The notes: generated from the letters alone by a model not told the origin. A DNA stretch of 64,000 nucleotides from Quillaja saponaria (GCA_029379385.1 CM055614.1:16659994-16723993); one strand, 5' to 3'; shown: positions 34,720 through 47,267, numbered from the stretch's first letter. Program-made: numbers and translations.

Positions 34720-35580
34720 GCATAAGTTGCACCACAAAAATCAGAGCTGGATCTACATTTCCTACCCGAAGTACCCTCAACATATGTAAAATAATTCCAA
34801 ACCCAAGAATTGTTAACTTGGTTTCTTACCTTGCCCTCTATAACTACTTTTGATGGTTTTTCACTACTTGAATCCTCTGATTCTCTCTTTCTTTTCCTTG
34901 AAGAAGCATCAGCACTGACAGTTCCGTCAATTTCAGCTTTTTCTCCAGTTGTATTATCTATATTTCACAATTCATCCTCAAAATCAAAATTGGTAACATT
35001 AGCAGCTCCTACACTAGCCATCTATAATAAAAATATTTAAAATTTAATTTCAAAATTTATAATAGGAATTCAAGTTAAAAGAATATAACATGAATAAGAC
35101 ATAAATTAACATCAATAAAACAAATAACATGACATGGAATAACTTAGTTCAATACAAGAAATCTCTACAATACAGAGTTCAACAACATAATTCTCAACTA
35201 ATACATGAAACAAGTTCACAGTTAAACTATCAAAACTAAAAATCAGAAAAACTTAGTAAGTCGTAACTCCTCCACTTCAGCTACAGCTTCAGGTTCATCT
35301 CATTTGCATCAATTATGCAGCAAGTTTATAGGGAAATGTACACATTTATTCATTAGATGATTTTTTAGATTTGATGTTACATAAGTTTTAGGGTTAGCAA
35401 CATAGCTAGCTTCACAAAAATTGCATTCATATATGTGTTTATCCTCTAGAGTTCCCCTAAGCTTGGTGAAATATCTTAAAATCCATGATCCTTCTGATAT
35501 TTTTTAGTTCCTTGAAAATCCCTCCCCATTTGTTCCTCCTTCACTTTGAACACCTTTGTTATCCATCTACATAAACAAAA
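34720..35580 (-). pseudogene. hAT N-terminal BED zinc-finger region, two finger-like units
   Basis: Two BED-like segments occur in succession. At about 35,575-35,290 the frame starts MDNKGVQSEGG and holds SWILRYFTKLRG, then CNFC and HLMNKCVH. At about 35,020-34,720 it starts MASVGAANVTNFDFEDEL, includes SRKRKRESEDSS (likely nuclear signal) and SWVWNYFTYVEG with a partly lost CxxC. Stops interrupt both. Two units could mean a tandem-finger transposase or two overlapping element copies. Confidence 0.6.
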
Positions 35581-36300
35581 AGCTACAATTTATTACTAAC
35601 TTTACATTTCCATTAACCAAGTCATTTTCTAGTATAATTTCCATTTATGTTGCAAGTATATAGATTGATATTTTCGTTTTATTTTAGGGTTAACCTCTAT
35701 CTTCATATCTTACCAGAAAAGGAAAAAAAAGAAAAAAAAAAAGATACATGCACAAGAGGTGAATCTGAAGAGTCATCTCTTAACTCTTAAGACAAAATAC
35801 AAGAGTGCAAAATTCAGATAGATAGAACCTAGTCAATAACTAAGATTTTAGGAAATGGGACTGGCTATACTTATTTGGGAGGAATGACTTGAGAGAGAAG
35901 TTATTAGAATGTTTGCTTTTTTAGGAAGAATTGCATTGTAAATATTGACCATTTTCACATAATGTAATAAATTCACATGAACATGGGTTATCACACTATG
36001 ACCTGGATGCATTTGGTGTCTAGTTGTGCTAACTGGGCCAACAACCTTAATAGTTTGACTATATGTAAAGCCAATGAAAATAAAAACAAAAATAAAAACT
36101 TATGGCAACTTGTATCCTTCATTTTTTATATTTTATATGATAAATATCCTCAATTTAGATAAGAAAGAATGTGTAATTTTGACAAATACATGGAAAATTA
36201 TACTGGAGAAAAAAAAAAAAAAAACAAACTAGTGCTATTACTCTGTCAAGCTGGATATGAAAAAACCATAGATAAGGACAACAATGTGTAAATCACATAA
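35581..36300. other. Intergenic, nothing recognised
   Basis: A/T-rich DNA with A-runs near 35,720-35,742 and 36,210-36,225. No credible ORF. Confidence 0.5.
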
Positions 36301-36312
36301 TGACAACATGGT

Positions 36313-36321
36313 ATATAAATA
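36313..36321 (+). promoter_or_regulatory. TATA-like box upstream of MYOB fragment
   Basis: TATATAAAT lies about 180 bp before the ATG of the MYOB-type fragment. The leader between them is rich in CT, as in plant 5' untranslated regions. It may be relic promoter sequence. Confidence 0.35.
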
Positions 36322-36501
36322 CCATTTACTGATATAGTTAGTAATTAAATTATTGTACATTTTTGGGAAACCTTCTATGCTTCTGCTGCAACAAAGTTTG
36401 TACTGTAAACTTCAAAACATAGCCTTCTCCCTTTGTCATCTGTTTAGTTGTAATTTTCTTTCTCCTCTTCTCTCTATCCCACTATTGCAAAGAACTCATC
36501 C

Positions 36502-36678
36502 ATGGCCACCAAAAAGTTCGCAACCATGTTGAGTAGAAACACCTACAAAATTATTATGATTCTGATTTATGTAGTGCTAGAATGGGTTTTGATAATGCTT
36601 CGCCTCCTTAACTCGTTATTCAGTTATCTAATCACCAAATTCGCCAAATGTTTAGGCCTTAAACCACTATGTCTGTAG
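36502..36678 (+). pseudogene. Truncated N-terminus of a DUF593 myosin-binding (MYOB-type) protein
   Basis: The ATG at 36,502 opens 58 codons reading MATKKFATMLSRNTYKIIMI, then LIYVVLEWVLIMLRLLNSLF and SYLITKFAKCLGLKPLCL. This is the characteristic N-terminal membrane anchor of plant MYOB/DUF593 proteins, which act as vesicle receptors for myosin XI. The family continues with a CLWCSR-type motif; here the Trp codon is TAG, followed by CSIV and TGA, so the frame ends exactly there. A pyrimidine-rich leader (36,430-36,490) and a TATATAAAT at about 36,313-36,321 are retained. The coiled-coil DUF593 domain and all later exons are absent. Confidence 0.75.
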
Positions 36679-36681
36679 TGT

Positions 36682-36885
36682 TCAATAGTCTGAGTATGGA
36701 GCAAGTAAAGGAACACTAGGAGGTGGAGCTCCAGCTGCAGAGGGAGGTTGAGGTACTGCAGGAACTGCAGCCGTAGAGGGAGCTGTTGTAGTTGTAGCTA
36801 TAGATGGAGACCTAGTGGATGTTGTGGACGGAGACAATGAAGCTCCAGGATATCCTCGAAGGGGGGTACGATGTCCTCTAGGCAT
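36682..36885 (-). pseudogene. Pro/Ser/Thr-rich ORF, possible CACTA protein N-terminus
   Basis: Minus-strand frame starting MPRGHRTPLRGYPGASLSPS and continuing with Pro-, Ser-, Thr- and Ala-rich sequence to a stop that overlaps the MYOB fragment region. Low-complexity MPRGRR-like starts are seen in the first exon of plant En/Spm-associated proteins. Its position downstream of a CACTA end at 39,992, on the same strand, fits. The composition bias makes the call weak. Confidence 0.35.
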
Positions 36886-39800
36886 GACTGTGTAATAACA
36901 AGCTAGAATTAAACTAATAACAAACCAATAACACTATATAAACCTAAAAAAAAAAGAAATCATTCTTGACTTTTTGTTGAAAACAGCTAGCTACACCAAA
37001 GATGCGTAGTTTCTATTTTTATACCTTCAATCGGGTCATCTATATCTCATTCACATTTTCAACTTATATAGTCTTACATACAAAAATAATCAATATCTAA
37101 CTACAAGAGGTGTTGACGTAATGAATTACCTTATAAACCAAAAAAAGAAACTTGTATACTTTATATAAACTTACGTTTCATGCTATTTAAGATGATCACA
37201 TAACTCCTATCAAAATTATACCACTAAAAACTTTTCACATGAAACACCTTTTATAATCAATAAATATGGAAACTTCAAGTTATATGTATTGAGTAAGCCT
37301 CTCATTTGAGTATCTTCCTTCCAAGTGTACCTTCCACGTTAGCTTCCTAATGTAGTATATATATAATACTTCTTCTAAATTTCTTTTATACATTTGGCGT
37401 GTGTATATGTCAAATTGTACAACTTTCTTTGTAATTCTTTTATAGATAGTAAAATAAGGTAAGGAGGTTACTATTTCTTAACTTATACTTGTTTTCATAC
37501 TGATACATGTTCATTTTATATCAAGTACACTTTGTTATAAACTAGTTTCATTACTGTCATAGGTGTGTTTTTGATAGTGTAAATTAAACTAGAATGTATA
37601 TTAAATGAAAATATAGTAATGTAAAACAAAAGCCTACACACTAGCAGTTTTGGATAGCTTGACACAGTATGATGTTTTGAAAAAGGTTTTTGTTATATTA
37701 CATTAGCTTGTCCCTGAAACTATACATAGCTTCTTACATAAAGTTCACTGCCTAAATTTAAATATGATTACATACTAGTACAACAACACTGCATACACAA
37801 GCAGATTCCTCCATATTAACTAGAACACATCTTCAAGCTCTACATCATACTATATGGTCAAAATACATACTTGCAGTATTACACATAACACATACAAAAT
37901 CATACTTTCCTTTAGTTTCTCATTTTTCTAATTTTCTCTTTACTATCAAGTTTAACAAATGTGAGAAAAAAGTATTAATAAGTAAAGTTGCACATCATGG
38001 AAAATAACATGGTGTACACTTTGTCAAACTGGCAGAAATGGAATTCAAATTTTATGCAGATGCTTAATGGCTTTAATGTATAACTGCATTGTAGGAAACG
38101 TCAAGCCTGATTAGGGCTAGACAAGTCATGACTGACTGAGGGAACCCCTCTAACTAGGTGTCCCGAGTTAGGCTAACATAGTGCGAAAGTACTCAAGATG
38201 ATCACTTTACATCTCAACCAATTCAGCGTCAAAACATGCAAGTATTTACCATCCATTAACAAGTAATTTTTTGAAACTTGAAGATTTAAGGAGGATTTTT
38301 AAGATATTAAAACTAACATTACCTCACACAGTTTAAGAAGTAGATAGTTACTTGCCTATTTTCCCAGTAACCAACTGCCAACACCACTTCTTTTGATTTA
38401 ATATGCTTTTCTGTTAAGCTATTAAGTTTTATCTTTCAATTTCTAACTTTATCTTTTGATTATCCATTTCTTTTCTTGTTTTATGATTGCAAAAACTAGT
38501 AAACCTTTGTGTCCCACTTAGTTCTTCTAATTTGCAACAATTCTCCAGAAAACCCTTGCTACCTTGTCTAGCAACTTCAATTTGACACTATTTTGTCTCA
38601 AACTAACACCCCCTAAATCCCTTCTTCAACTTCTATTCTTCCAAGAAAAAAGCTTCTTTTAGCCTTTCCTTTACTTCTCACTCGATTATACAACAATTGA
38701 AAGAGATAACTCCTTCCACCTACACAACTCTTAGCTTTCACTTTTCTTCACTGCTTATGTTTTCTTATATTAAACTAATTCCTCCACTTAGTTCTTTGTC
38801 TTAATTTCAACCCACTTAGTGTCATATATATATATATATATATATAGTCTCAAATTATTAAACCGACTGTATCACATACTAATGGGAAATCAACCAAACT
38901 TTATGGTTTGCTAAATGTTTATGATATAAAATCCCCAAACAAGTAAGAGAGGCCAGGGATGAAAGGACAATATATAAAAGATGGATCATATGCACAAAAA
39001 GATATATGTAAATGCTCTATAACATGAGATAAACAAAACCCAAAAACACGCATCAAGAAATTTAATACAGTTAGATATAAAACATGCCAAAATCAGAGAA
39101 AATGAAGGAGAACACATGCATAATACAGTTTGGTGCCAGTACTATGCTCTAATTTCAAACTTCCAACTAATTGAGCATAAAACAAAGATAACGTAATTGA
39201 TAAATGCAAAAGAGAACATGACCCATTGGCTACAGCCATAGACATATGCATAAATCATACAGGCAAAAATGAATTCTTCGATTTTGGAAGTGGAGCTAAG
39301 AGTAAATACCTTTTGAATCTTAGAAGCCCTACTTGCAATCTATTTGAGAAATTGTGATTCGGGTATCGGCTTCTTTGGCAAGTAGAAAGGGATGGTAAAT
39401 TTTGCATCAAAAAAAAAACTGCAATCCACTACTGAAAAACAAAAACAATAGCAAAGGAAACATACCTTAGTGGCACGAACCAGTATCAATGGTGAGAAGC
39501 ACAACAAAATGTAGTGGAAGCTCGAGTTGCAAAGTAGAAATTGAAAAGAAGGAAGAAGGAGAAGAAATGCGTGGGCTAGGCTTTAATTTGGAGAAAAGTA
39601 TCTATGTTTGTAATGGCAGACACAAATACTTTAAGTGGCAAACGGAGATAATTTGAGTTTGTATACAACAAACGCAGATAAAAAACACAGACGCAAATAA
39701 TTTTGCTTAAAAAAGGCTCTAAATGATCTCATATGCGTCTGCAAACGTAGATTGAGAAACTAAAAATGCAAACATAGATGCATTCACTTAATATGGCACG

Positions 39801-39992
39801 ACAATTAATTAGTTTATATGTCTGCTTTTGAAGTATTAGTGTCTGTAGGTAAACATTCATCTGAGTTTGCATGTCTACAGATGTAAAGAAGAATGTTGTA
39901 GACTTAGCTATGACTTATCTATGTCTGCACTGTTTGCATCTATATTACCAGTAATGCAGACACAAATATTGTATTTTTTTTTTTTTGTAGTG
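36700..39992 (-). mobile_element. CACTA-like element, one end defined
   Basis: The right end reads TTTTTTTTTGTAGTG, the complement of CACTACAAAAAAAAA, at 39,976-39,992. It is preceded for 390 bp by many GCAGAC / GTCTGC-containing short repeats in both orientations (39,600-39,970). This is standard CACTA terminal architecture. The other end was not found; the DNA meets the MYOB fragment near 36,696. Between 36,900 and 39,450 I see only A/T-rich filler, with an (AT)11 run at 38,824-38,846. Confidence 0.5.
39600..39992. repeat. CACTA terminal and subterminal repeats
   Basis: Short units related to GCAGACACAAAT occur at least eight times in both orientations between 39,613 and 39,970, followed by the CACTACAAAA-type terminus. 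Confidence 0.6.
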
Positions 39993-41171
39993 TTACAACT
40001 CTCTGTACCTCACAACTTTATGTATTTATAGTACATAAAACTTGTCTAACAAATACAAACTAATTTAGATTTATTTGTTTGCAGTAAGATGAATATAATT
40101 AGGAATCCCAATTATAATTCAATTAAAATTTCTTGCCCAACATGATAAACTAATGAAAAAAGTAAAAACAAAAAACAAAACAAAATTTGCATGCAAGACT
40201 TAATAATTATGACAAAATTTGATGGGTAAATTTCAGATTAAGTCATAATTCGATCTATTGTCATTCTTTGAAGTCATACATAAACTAATTAATAAAATTG
40301 AGAATTTGAGGATTGGGTACCATCCATCTTGCTACACTATTTACGTGTGGCAGCTATTAGGAAAATTGATCAAGAATGATTTGAGAGGTGTTGTCACTAT
40401 TTTTAAGGAGTTTTCCTTTTATGAATAACTATACATACTTGTTTAGAACACTTGTGACTATCTGAAGAAATAATTATTTAAACAACAAACACTAACGGCC
40501 AATTTGTGAACAATCACAATTTTTACAGAATATATAATGTTTATTTTCAAAATAAATACCAGATAAAATCATGGAAATTAATAACAATTTCCTGCAATCA
40601 CGTAATAATAAGCTCTACCATTCTTTCATATTATTAATGCCTTATCCACTACATATTAACTACCCATTAAACCTTTCAAATAGTAATTTTTCTAGTCTAA
40701 GATTGGGTTCTCATTATTGATGGTTCTCTATCAAATTGATTCAATTCCAATCTAATTTAATATATCACATCTGTTGTTCTTTCCAACTCATGCATTGAGC
40801 TTACTGAACCTCATTCCACTATCTTTTCTAGTTTTGTAAATACTTGGTTCAACTATATCATTATTTGAATATTTGAAGTGCCAGCACTTGTCCTGCTAAA
40901 ACTTGATACTTTGTTTGACTTTATACAGTATTACTTCGCAGTTACATCAGATTCTAAAAAAGTTGACAACTATTTATTTGAGCTAACTTGACTTGAGGTG
41001 AGTCTCATTTTGCCTTCTTTCTCACGCCCTCTATTTGGGTTGTGACATCCATCTATATCTGTAAGTTATTTATATATGCACAAGTCCAGATCAGGTCAAC
41101 CAGTATAAAACACACCAAATTGATAGTTGCAATTAACTTAATAATGAGATTAATTAGTACAATTAACAAAA
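39993..41171. other. Intergenic, nothing recognised
   Basis: A/T-rich DNA without credible ORFs or repeat ends. TTTGGGTTGTGACA at about 41,035-41,048 is LTR-end-like but isolated. Confidence 0.5.
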
Positions 41172-41791
41172 GGGTCAATTGCACTTTTCTCCATTAATTG
41201 TTACTCATTTTTCAATAGCCTTCATACACTACTGAATTAGGCACAAAATTCCTTTATTTGAGTTATAATTAGCAAATAACCTCCAATTATCTAAATTAAT
41301 CATTAAGTCTAACAAACTAACTCAAAAAGACTAAATTACCTGTATTATAATTTATTTATTTTAATGTCTTCTTCTTTCTACATCTTTTTTTCTTCCTTTC
41401 TTTTGAAATTAAATTTTTTATATTGATTCAATACATAGACAATAGTTGAATCCTTTATAATCTTTATTTTTTTATCGTAATATTAAAATTATCAATACAA
41501 TTGTTAATATTATTTTTCACATTTATATATTAAAATTGGATAAATATGAAGAGGTCAATTGCTAAAAAGAAAAAAGATAAAATAAGAAGTGAAAAATATA
41601 AAAGAAAAACTTATAACTAGGATAGTTTAACCGTTTTGAGTTAAATTGTTATATTTAATAACTAATTTAGATGATTTGAAGCTTATTTGATAATTATGAC
41701 TCAAATAAGGGTGTTATATGCCAAATTCGATAGTTCATAGTGGCTATTACAAAATGAGTGATAGTTCATAGAGGTAAAGTTTAATTAACCC
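41172..41791. mobile_element. Mutator-like MITE, copy 1 (intact, long inverted repeats)
   Basis: The left arm starts GGGTCAATTGCACTTTTCT and the reverse complement of the right arm starts GGGTTAATTAAACTTTACC. The two arms pair for about 170 bp with scattered mismatches. Flanks TAACAAAAG and TAACATAAA (7 of 9) fit a 9-bp target duplication. The short A/T-rich loop encodes nothing. Two more copies are at 53,983-55,713 and about 56,341-57,123. Confidence 0.72.
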
Positions 41792-41814
41792 TAACATAAA
41801 ATATAAATCTGAAA

Positions 41815-42075
41815 TCTTGGGTGAGAATAATTTGAGGTAATGTTTGTGTAAGCTTTGGAGAAGAATTTGATGTAATTATGGTGAGAGAGTTTTGGAAAAT
41901 AATTTGAGTGAATTAATGATTTGGTGGGGACTGTTGAGAGTCTTGCAGAGTAATTTGAGGAAACAGAGGTACAATAATTGGAGGTAATGACGGTGATAAG
42001 AGTTTTGGAGAATAATTTGAGGGAATTAATGATTTGGTAGTGAGAGTTTTGAAGAGTAATTTGAGAAAGGAGAGT
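41815..42075. repeat. Degenerate tandem repeat
   Basis: A unit like GAGTTTTGGAAAATAATTTG ... AATTAATGATTTGGT recurs about 114 bp apart (near 41,889 and 42,000), with additional half units. Complementary open frames rich in Ser, Asn and Tyr over it are a by-product. Confidence 0.6.
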
Positions 42076-43392
42076 AAATTGTAATAACAAATTACCAAGA
42101 ATTGAATTTGGGAGTGCATGTTATTTTCCTCCACTCCCTTTATCTCTTAAAAAAATTACGATTCTTTATATAAGTTTTATTTAAGTCAAAGAAAAAGCAA
42201 TCTTAATTCTCCCCGTGGTCACTTGGCATAGCAACATCATAAAATTTTAGTTATTAAAAAGATTAAAATTTGATTCCTGTGGGAGGTTACATAATTTATT
42301 CCTTTTTAAAAAAAATTTAAAAAAAATGCTTCTCAAAATTAAGGTTCCACACCTCCAAACGGCCCTAAATTTAGGTTTGACATGGAAGTTGTCTTATGTG
42401 TTTCAGATGTCGGGAATAAACGACTAAAATGGGTCTAATGAGAGTGTGTCGTGGAAACTTTGGATCCCCACCAGTTGTCTAATAAAGTTGGTATAAATAT
42501 AATTGAATTGGTAGTTGTACTACAATTAGTTAACAAGTTTTGACTTACTCAGTAGATGGTGCATCGAAAGGAATTCCATTAAAATAATCCAACAACGAAG
42601 CTTTATTGTTAATTTTTTTTATTCAATTTCTTTTTTAAAAAAATATTGAAATTCATTGTTTTCTAATTAAAAAGTATCAACCAGTAAATGTTTATACTCA
42701 TTAAATTTGAGTTATGTCTAACTATATTTTAGTATTTTTTAATTTTTTATTTATCAACAGTTCATATTAACGGTGTTTTTAAAATATAATAAATAACAGA
42801 ATCCGTTTCATTTTAAATGAGTTTTATAATTTAATTTATTTAAAATAAAAATTATATTTATGAAATTCAATTCAATTCTCTCATTATTTGAAACAATTGA
42901 AGAACTTATATTTATTTTAATATTTTTCTAATATTACTCTTAAATTTTAGTTTTTGAGTTGTGAATCTATTAATTTATTTGAAATCGGGTCAAAATAATG
43001 CAATGTCGAAAATCATATAATTGTTCGTATCAAACTAAAAGTTTTCAGCCAATAATAAACGATTTTTAATTCGTAGTGATTCTCATTTGGTTTGCACAAA
43101 TTGGATTTGATACAGGAATTACAAATAATAAAAAAAAGTAAAAAGAATAAAAGAATAACAAGCGCTTTTGTTATTGTTTGGCATTAATAAGGAGGCAAGG
43201 AACTGAACTTTCTGATTCTTGCGCACATAATATTAAATGACAAAAATGACCATCTTAATTAATTTGTATTACAGTTGGGTTGGGTTTAACCACGTGTAGT
43301 ATAAATATTTGACCGTTGAAGTGGGGGTGGTTCTCAAGGGTGTCATAGGACAGGTGGTGTAATTTTGATCTCTTTAGTATCTTCATACACAG
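42076..43392. other. Intergenic, nothing recognised
   Basis: A/T-rich. A slightly less biased part near 43,190-43,390 has no ORF of note. Confidence 0.5.
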
Positions 43393-43719
43393 TAAGGTGT
43401 GCAACCCCACAGCTTTAGTGAGTTGCGGTAAAAAATTACTCGATTCGATTAAATTGATTGCACTAAAATTTCAACTCACTTTTAAAGTTAGATGACTAAA
43501 TGAAAGAAAAATCACTCATATTCGACTAAATTGACTGGACTAAAATTTTAACTCACTTTGAAAGTCAGATAATTAAATAAAAGAAATTTTTAGTTGATAT
43601 ATAATTTAGATTGGTCAGTCAAGTTGAAAATTTTAATTAGTTTTAACTTATATTAAGGTTCAAAATATTCAAAGAATAATAACTTCCAATTTTTGATTAT
43701 GAGTTTTTAACTTCACAAG

Positions 43720-45692
43720 TGTCACACCCCCAAATAGAAGTATGACTAGCCGAAAGAATGGGTTTCTATATCCCCGTAACCTGAACATATAAGTAGTGTG
43801 CATCCCAACTTAAAACACATTATAGTTAATACTATCAATATATTGTATAGTTAAAATAAAAATATGGTACCAACAATTAAACGTAACACGATTACTGAAA
43901 ATATTGGCAGAGGTTTCCCGTACGACAGAACATAGCCATAATATAAATAACCTTGTTACAAAGTTAATAGCAAATTATAATATGAGCATATACAAAGGAG
44001 CTCCACTCCTACCAAAAATATAATCACTGTAATGAACTCAATATATACATATAACCATAATGCATAACATCTAGAGTGATTACAAGTGTTATCTTTTATG
44101 TTCCAAGTATGCAATATCCAAAATATATCTTGCCGTAATAGAATCGACAGGTAACAATTCCATTTACAATCAGCAGTGGGATTCCTGTAGACTAAAAAAA
44201 AAAAAAAACAACAAATGAAAGAATGAGTCGCGAGGAATTAGTGAGCAATTATGTACCCTATGGGTACCAACATCATACAACACATAGATCATAGTTTAAA
44301 ATTCATATTTAAATTTATTTATGTGCGTATGAATGTCATGGTCATATGATCACAATTCATTCACTTCACAATTTACAATCAAAGGGCCAACGAGTAACTT
44401 AGCCTTGCACAACAATATCTTCCCCCACCTGGCATTTACTCACCCTCACAACAATTGATTCTCCATACACAAATCCATCCCACCGAGGTTGAGCACTCTA
44501 ATCGATTTCAAAACAATTATCGGAATCAGAATAACTCATGACAATTTTCAAATTCAAGTAGCCTAGGTGCACTTGGACTTTAATTGCAAAAATGAAACCC
44601 ATTTTTTAAAAAATAAACTTTACGTTGTTGGTCCTTATCAACCACTGTCAATGTCAAACATATATCATTTAATTAAATCACTGAAATCACTAATTTGCTT
44701 AATTTTTACTATCACGCATCATTCTAAATATACACATAATTGCACCTAAAAATTTGATAACCATAAAGCACATAATTCACTCACAAGTTTACGAATGTGA
44801 TCCATCAGTTTGTTTAGTCTGTGATGGTGTCAGAATATCCTCGACATGCTCTGGAGCTGAAAATCATAAATTCATATGTTACTAATAAAAATCATTTCAG
44901 GGTCAATTTCATAATTTTCTTAATCATAGTTAATTATTGTTAATATGTTTCCCTAAGTAATGTTAATCAATTCACTTTATTTAATACTTTAAGTTTTATA
45001 ACTTAAAATTTATTTCCATATATATATATATATTTATTTAACATTAACTGGCTACCTTATCAACTACCTAAAAACAAATTATAAGCATAGTTGTATGTAT
45101 AGATATATGTTACTTATTCAACCTTACTTTCCATTTTATTTATGAACAATTTATCATTCCATTAACAAATTTTCAGTTTTTCACAATATTTATATTCTTA
45201 CTCTAGAGTTCAAATTATACTATCATTCAATTTATAGTATCAATTTAAATTAATTCTTCTAATGTTCACATAATTCAAATTAAACTAACTTAACATGCCT
45301 AAATTAGGTAGGATTCACAGCACAGGGAGTCCTCTTTAACCCTCCAATACTCTCGACAATGGAGAGAAAGCTGGCGGCCCAACAGCTGAAACATAAGACA
45401 ACCTCCTCTTACACCATTATGAAGAGAAATGAAAGATAAAATAATAGACAAAAAAACATGTACCACTCATTATCTGGCCTATTATTATTATTGTTTTGTT
45501 TCATATAATTATATATACATATATCTTCTACCTTTAAGCTCTATACATCTATATAAGTTACATTACTTAAGTTATGGTTAAGTCAAATTCACATACATTC
45601 ATCTTTATACAACTCAATTCCTCATTAATAATATATATATATATATATATACAATATATTTAACGTACACACCAAATTATCAGGTTATAACA
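43720..45692 (-). repeat. 3' LTR of the chromovirus (1,973 bp)
   Basis: It matches the other LTR along its length with roughly 5-10% visible differences. It lacks about 610 bp present in the partner (52,437-53,045), but keeps a TATATA-rich part (45,500-45,650) that the partner lost. Confidence 0.88.
45017..45034. repeat. (TA)n microsatellite in LTR
   Basis: ATATATATAT run, present also in the partner LTR at about 52,041-52,056 with different length; a longer (AT)n at 45,629-45,652 is absent from the partner. Confidence 0.8.
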
Positions 45693-45712
45693 ACCTCTCC
45701 CCTTTAAAAGAA
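45693..45712 (-). promoter_or_regulatory. Polypurine tract of the chromovirus
   Basis: On the minus strand AAAGGGGAGAGGT immediately precedes the 3' LTR start TGTTATAACC, as required for plus-strand priming in reverse transcription. Confidence 0.75.
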
Positions 45713-45779
45713 ATTTGTCTCGAATTTCAATTATATAACTTTTAAAGTATCATATTTACCTGGTTTATTCAAATAAATA

Positions 45780-46264
45780 TGGATAACGTCGTTTTATCTC
45801 ATCCTCGGACGCCCAAGTTGCTTTCTGTTCTCCATGATGTTGCCATAAGACTTTAACAATGGAATAACCTTCGATAGAAGTTTACAAACTTGTTTATCAA
45901 TAATTTCCAATGGTTGTTCCTCGTACATTAGGTCCTTGTCAACTTGTACCTCCCGAATTCGTAGAATATGAGATTCATTGGGCAAATACTTATGAAGTAT
46001 CGATACATGAAATACTGGATGTACCCTATCCAAGTCCGAGGGTAATGCTAACTTGTATACCACCACTCCAACCCTATCCAGGATCTGAAAAGGCCCAATA
46101 AATCTTGGACTTAATTTACCTTTCTTACCAAATCTAATAACAACTTTAAAAGGAGAAATCTTCATGAACACGTGATCACCCACATCAAATTCTAACTGTC
46201 TTCTCTGGTTATCAGCATACAACTTCTGTTGACTCTGAGCTATCTGTAATCTATCACAAATCAC
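45780..46264 (-). pseudogene. Chromovirus integrase C-terminus and chromodomain
   Basis: The open frame includes QQKLYADNQRRQLEFDVGD, then KLSPRFIGPFQILDRVG (the GPY/F-type module), and HPVFHVSILHKYLP. YEEQPLEIIDKQV begins the chromodomain. A frameshift follows SKVIPL; in the next frame VLWQHHGEQKATWASEDEIK completes the chromodomain, with the WxxxxxxxATW pattern. Chromodomains guide integration to heterochromatin. Confidence 0.85.
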
Positions 46265-47210
46265 CTAAACCTTCTCCATAGCCTCCTAAATTAACTTTGG
46301 CCCCAACAACTGATGCTTACCCGTCTCAAACCAACCAACTGGAGATCAACACTTCCTACCACACAACGCTTCAAATGGTGCCATTTGAATGCTACTATGA
46401 TAGTTGTTATTATAAGCAAACTCTATTAATAGAAGATGCTGGTCCCAACTACCTTTAAAATCCATCACATAAGCTCGCAACATATCTTCCAAAGTTTGTA
46501 TCATTTTCTCGGATTGCCCATCTGTCTTAGGGTAAAAAGCCATACTGAATAACAAATGAGTACCAAGAGCCTAAAAAGATCTCCAGAATGCCGCAGTAAA
46601 TTGAGCACCCCAATCAAAAATAATTGAAACTGGTACTCTATGTAATGAAACAAACTCATCCAAATATAGCATCGCATACTGATGTGTTGATTAAGTGGTT
46701 TTCACTAGGAGGAAATGTACAGACTTCGTCAAACGATCTAATCAAAACCCCTAAGAGTCTTAGGAAGTCCTAATATAATGTTCATGATTACTTTTTCCCA
46801 CTTCCACTCTAGAACATCCAGTTTTTGTAACATTCCTGCAAGCTTTAGATGCTCAGCTTTCATCTATTGACACACCAAACATCTAGAAACAAAATCAGCG
46901 ACATCCTACTTCATACCCTTTCACCAATAAAATTTTCTTAAATCCTGATACATTTTAGAAGAACCAGATGCATAACATATGACGAACAATGAGCTGCTTC
47001 AAGAATCTTCTTCCTCAACTATAAATCAGGTGGCACCACCATTATATCACCATATCTCAACACCCATTCACCATCTACCCTGAAATCACCAGTAATTCCT
47101 TGCCCACATTTAGTTTTTTTAGCAATCACCTCTGGATCAATTGCTTATGATGCTTTTATGACTTTCATAAAAGTGGATTGCACTTGAACATGAGTTAACA
47201 ACATTCCCTG
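46265..47210 (-). pseudogene. Chromovirus integrase core (broken)
   Basis: Pieces in order from 47,010 to 46,346 on the minus strand: CLVCQ, part of the HHCC zinc finger; DRLTKSVHFLL; IIFDWGAQFTAAFW with one catalytic Asp; and FYPKTDGQSEKMIQTLEDML with the Glu. Several stops interrupt the frame and the first catalytic Asp region is damaged. Confidence 0.8.
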
Positions 47211-47267
47211 AGGAGACACTTCGAATTTAACTCCTTCAGCCATGCATTGCTGTAATTCTTTAACTAC

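Larger units (their letters stand above)
31651..35580 (-). mobile_element. hAT transposon, decayed; right terminus not found
   Basis: The left end TAGGGGGTGTGCAAGCG at about 31,651 is a typical plant hAT terminus followed by CGGTT/ACCGAC-type subterminal repeats. On the minus strand lie BED zinc-finger pieces (35,575-34,720), the catalytic core (34,566-33,616) and the C-terminal dimerisation region (33,600-32,870). A matching right terminus beyond 35,580 was not found, so the element is probably truncated or interrupted there. Confidence 0.75.

Noticed and set aside
36670..36684. TCTGTAGTG at 36,672 as the missing CACTA terminus
   Set aside because: It lies inside the MYOB-type exon (codons for CL and the stop) and lacks the adjoining T run and subterminal repeats.
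41791..42134. Overlapping minus-strand frames rich in Ser/Asn/Tyr
   Set aside because: They are translations of a degenerate tandem repeat in two frames at once, not a protein gene.
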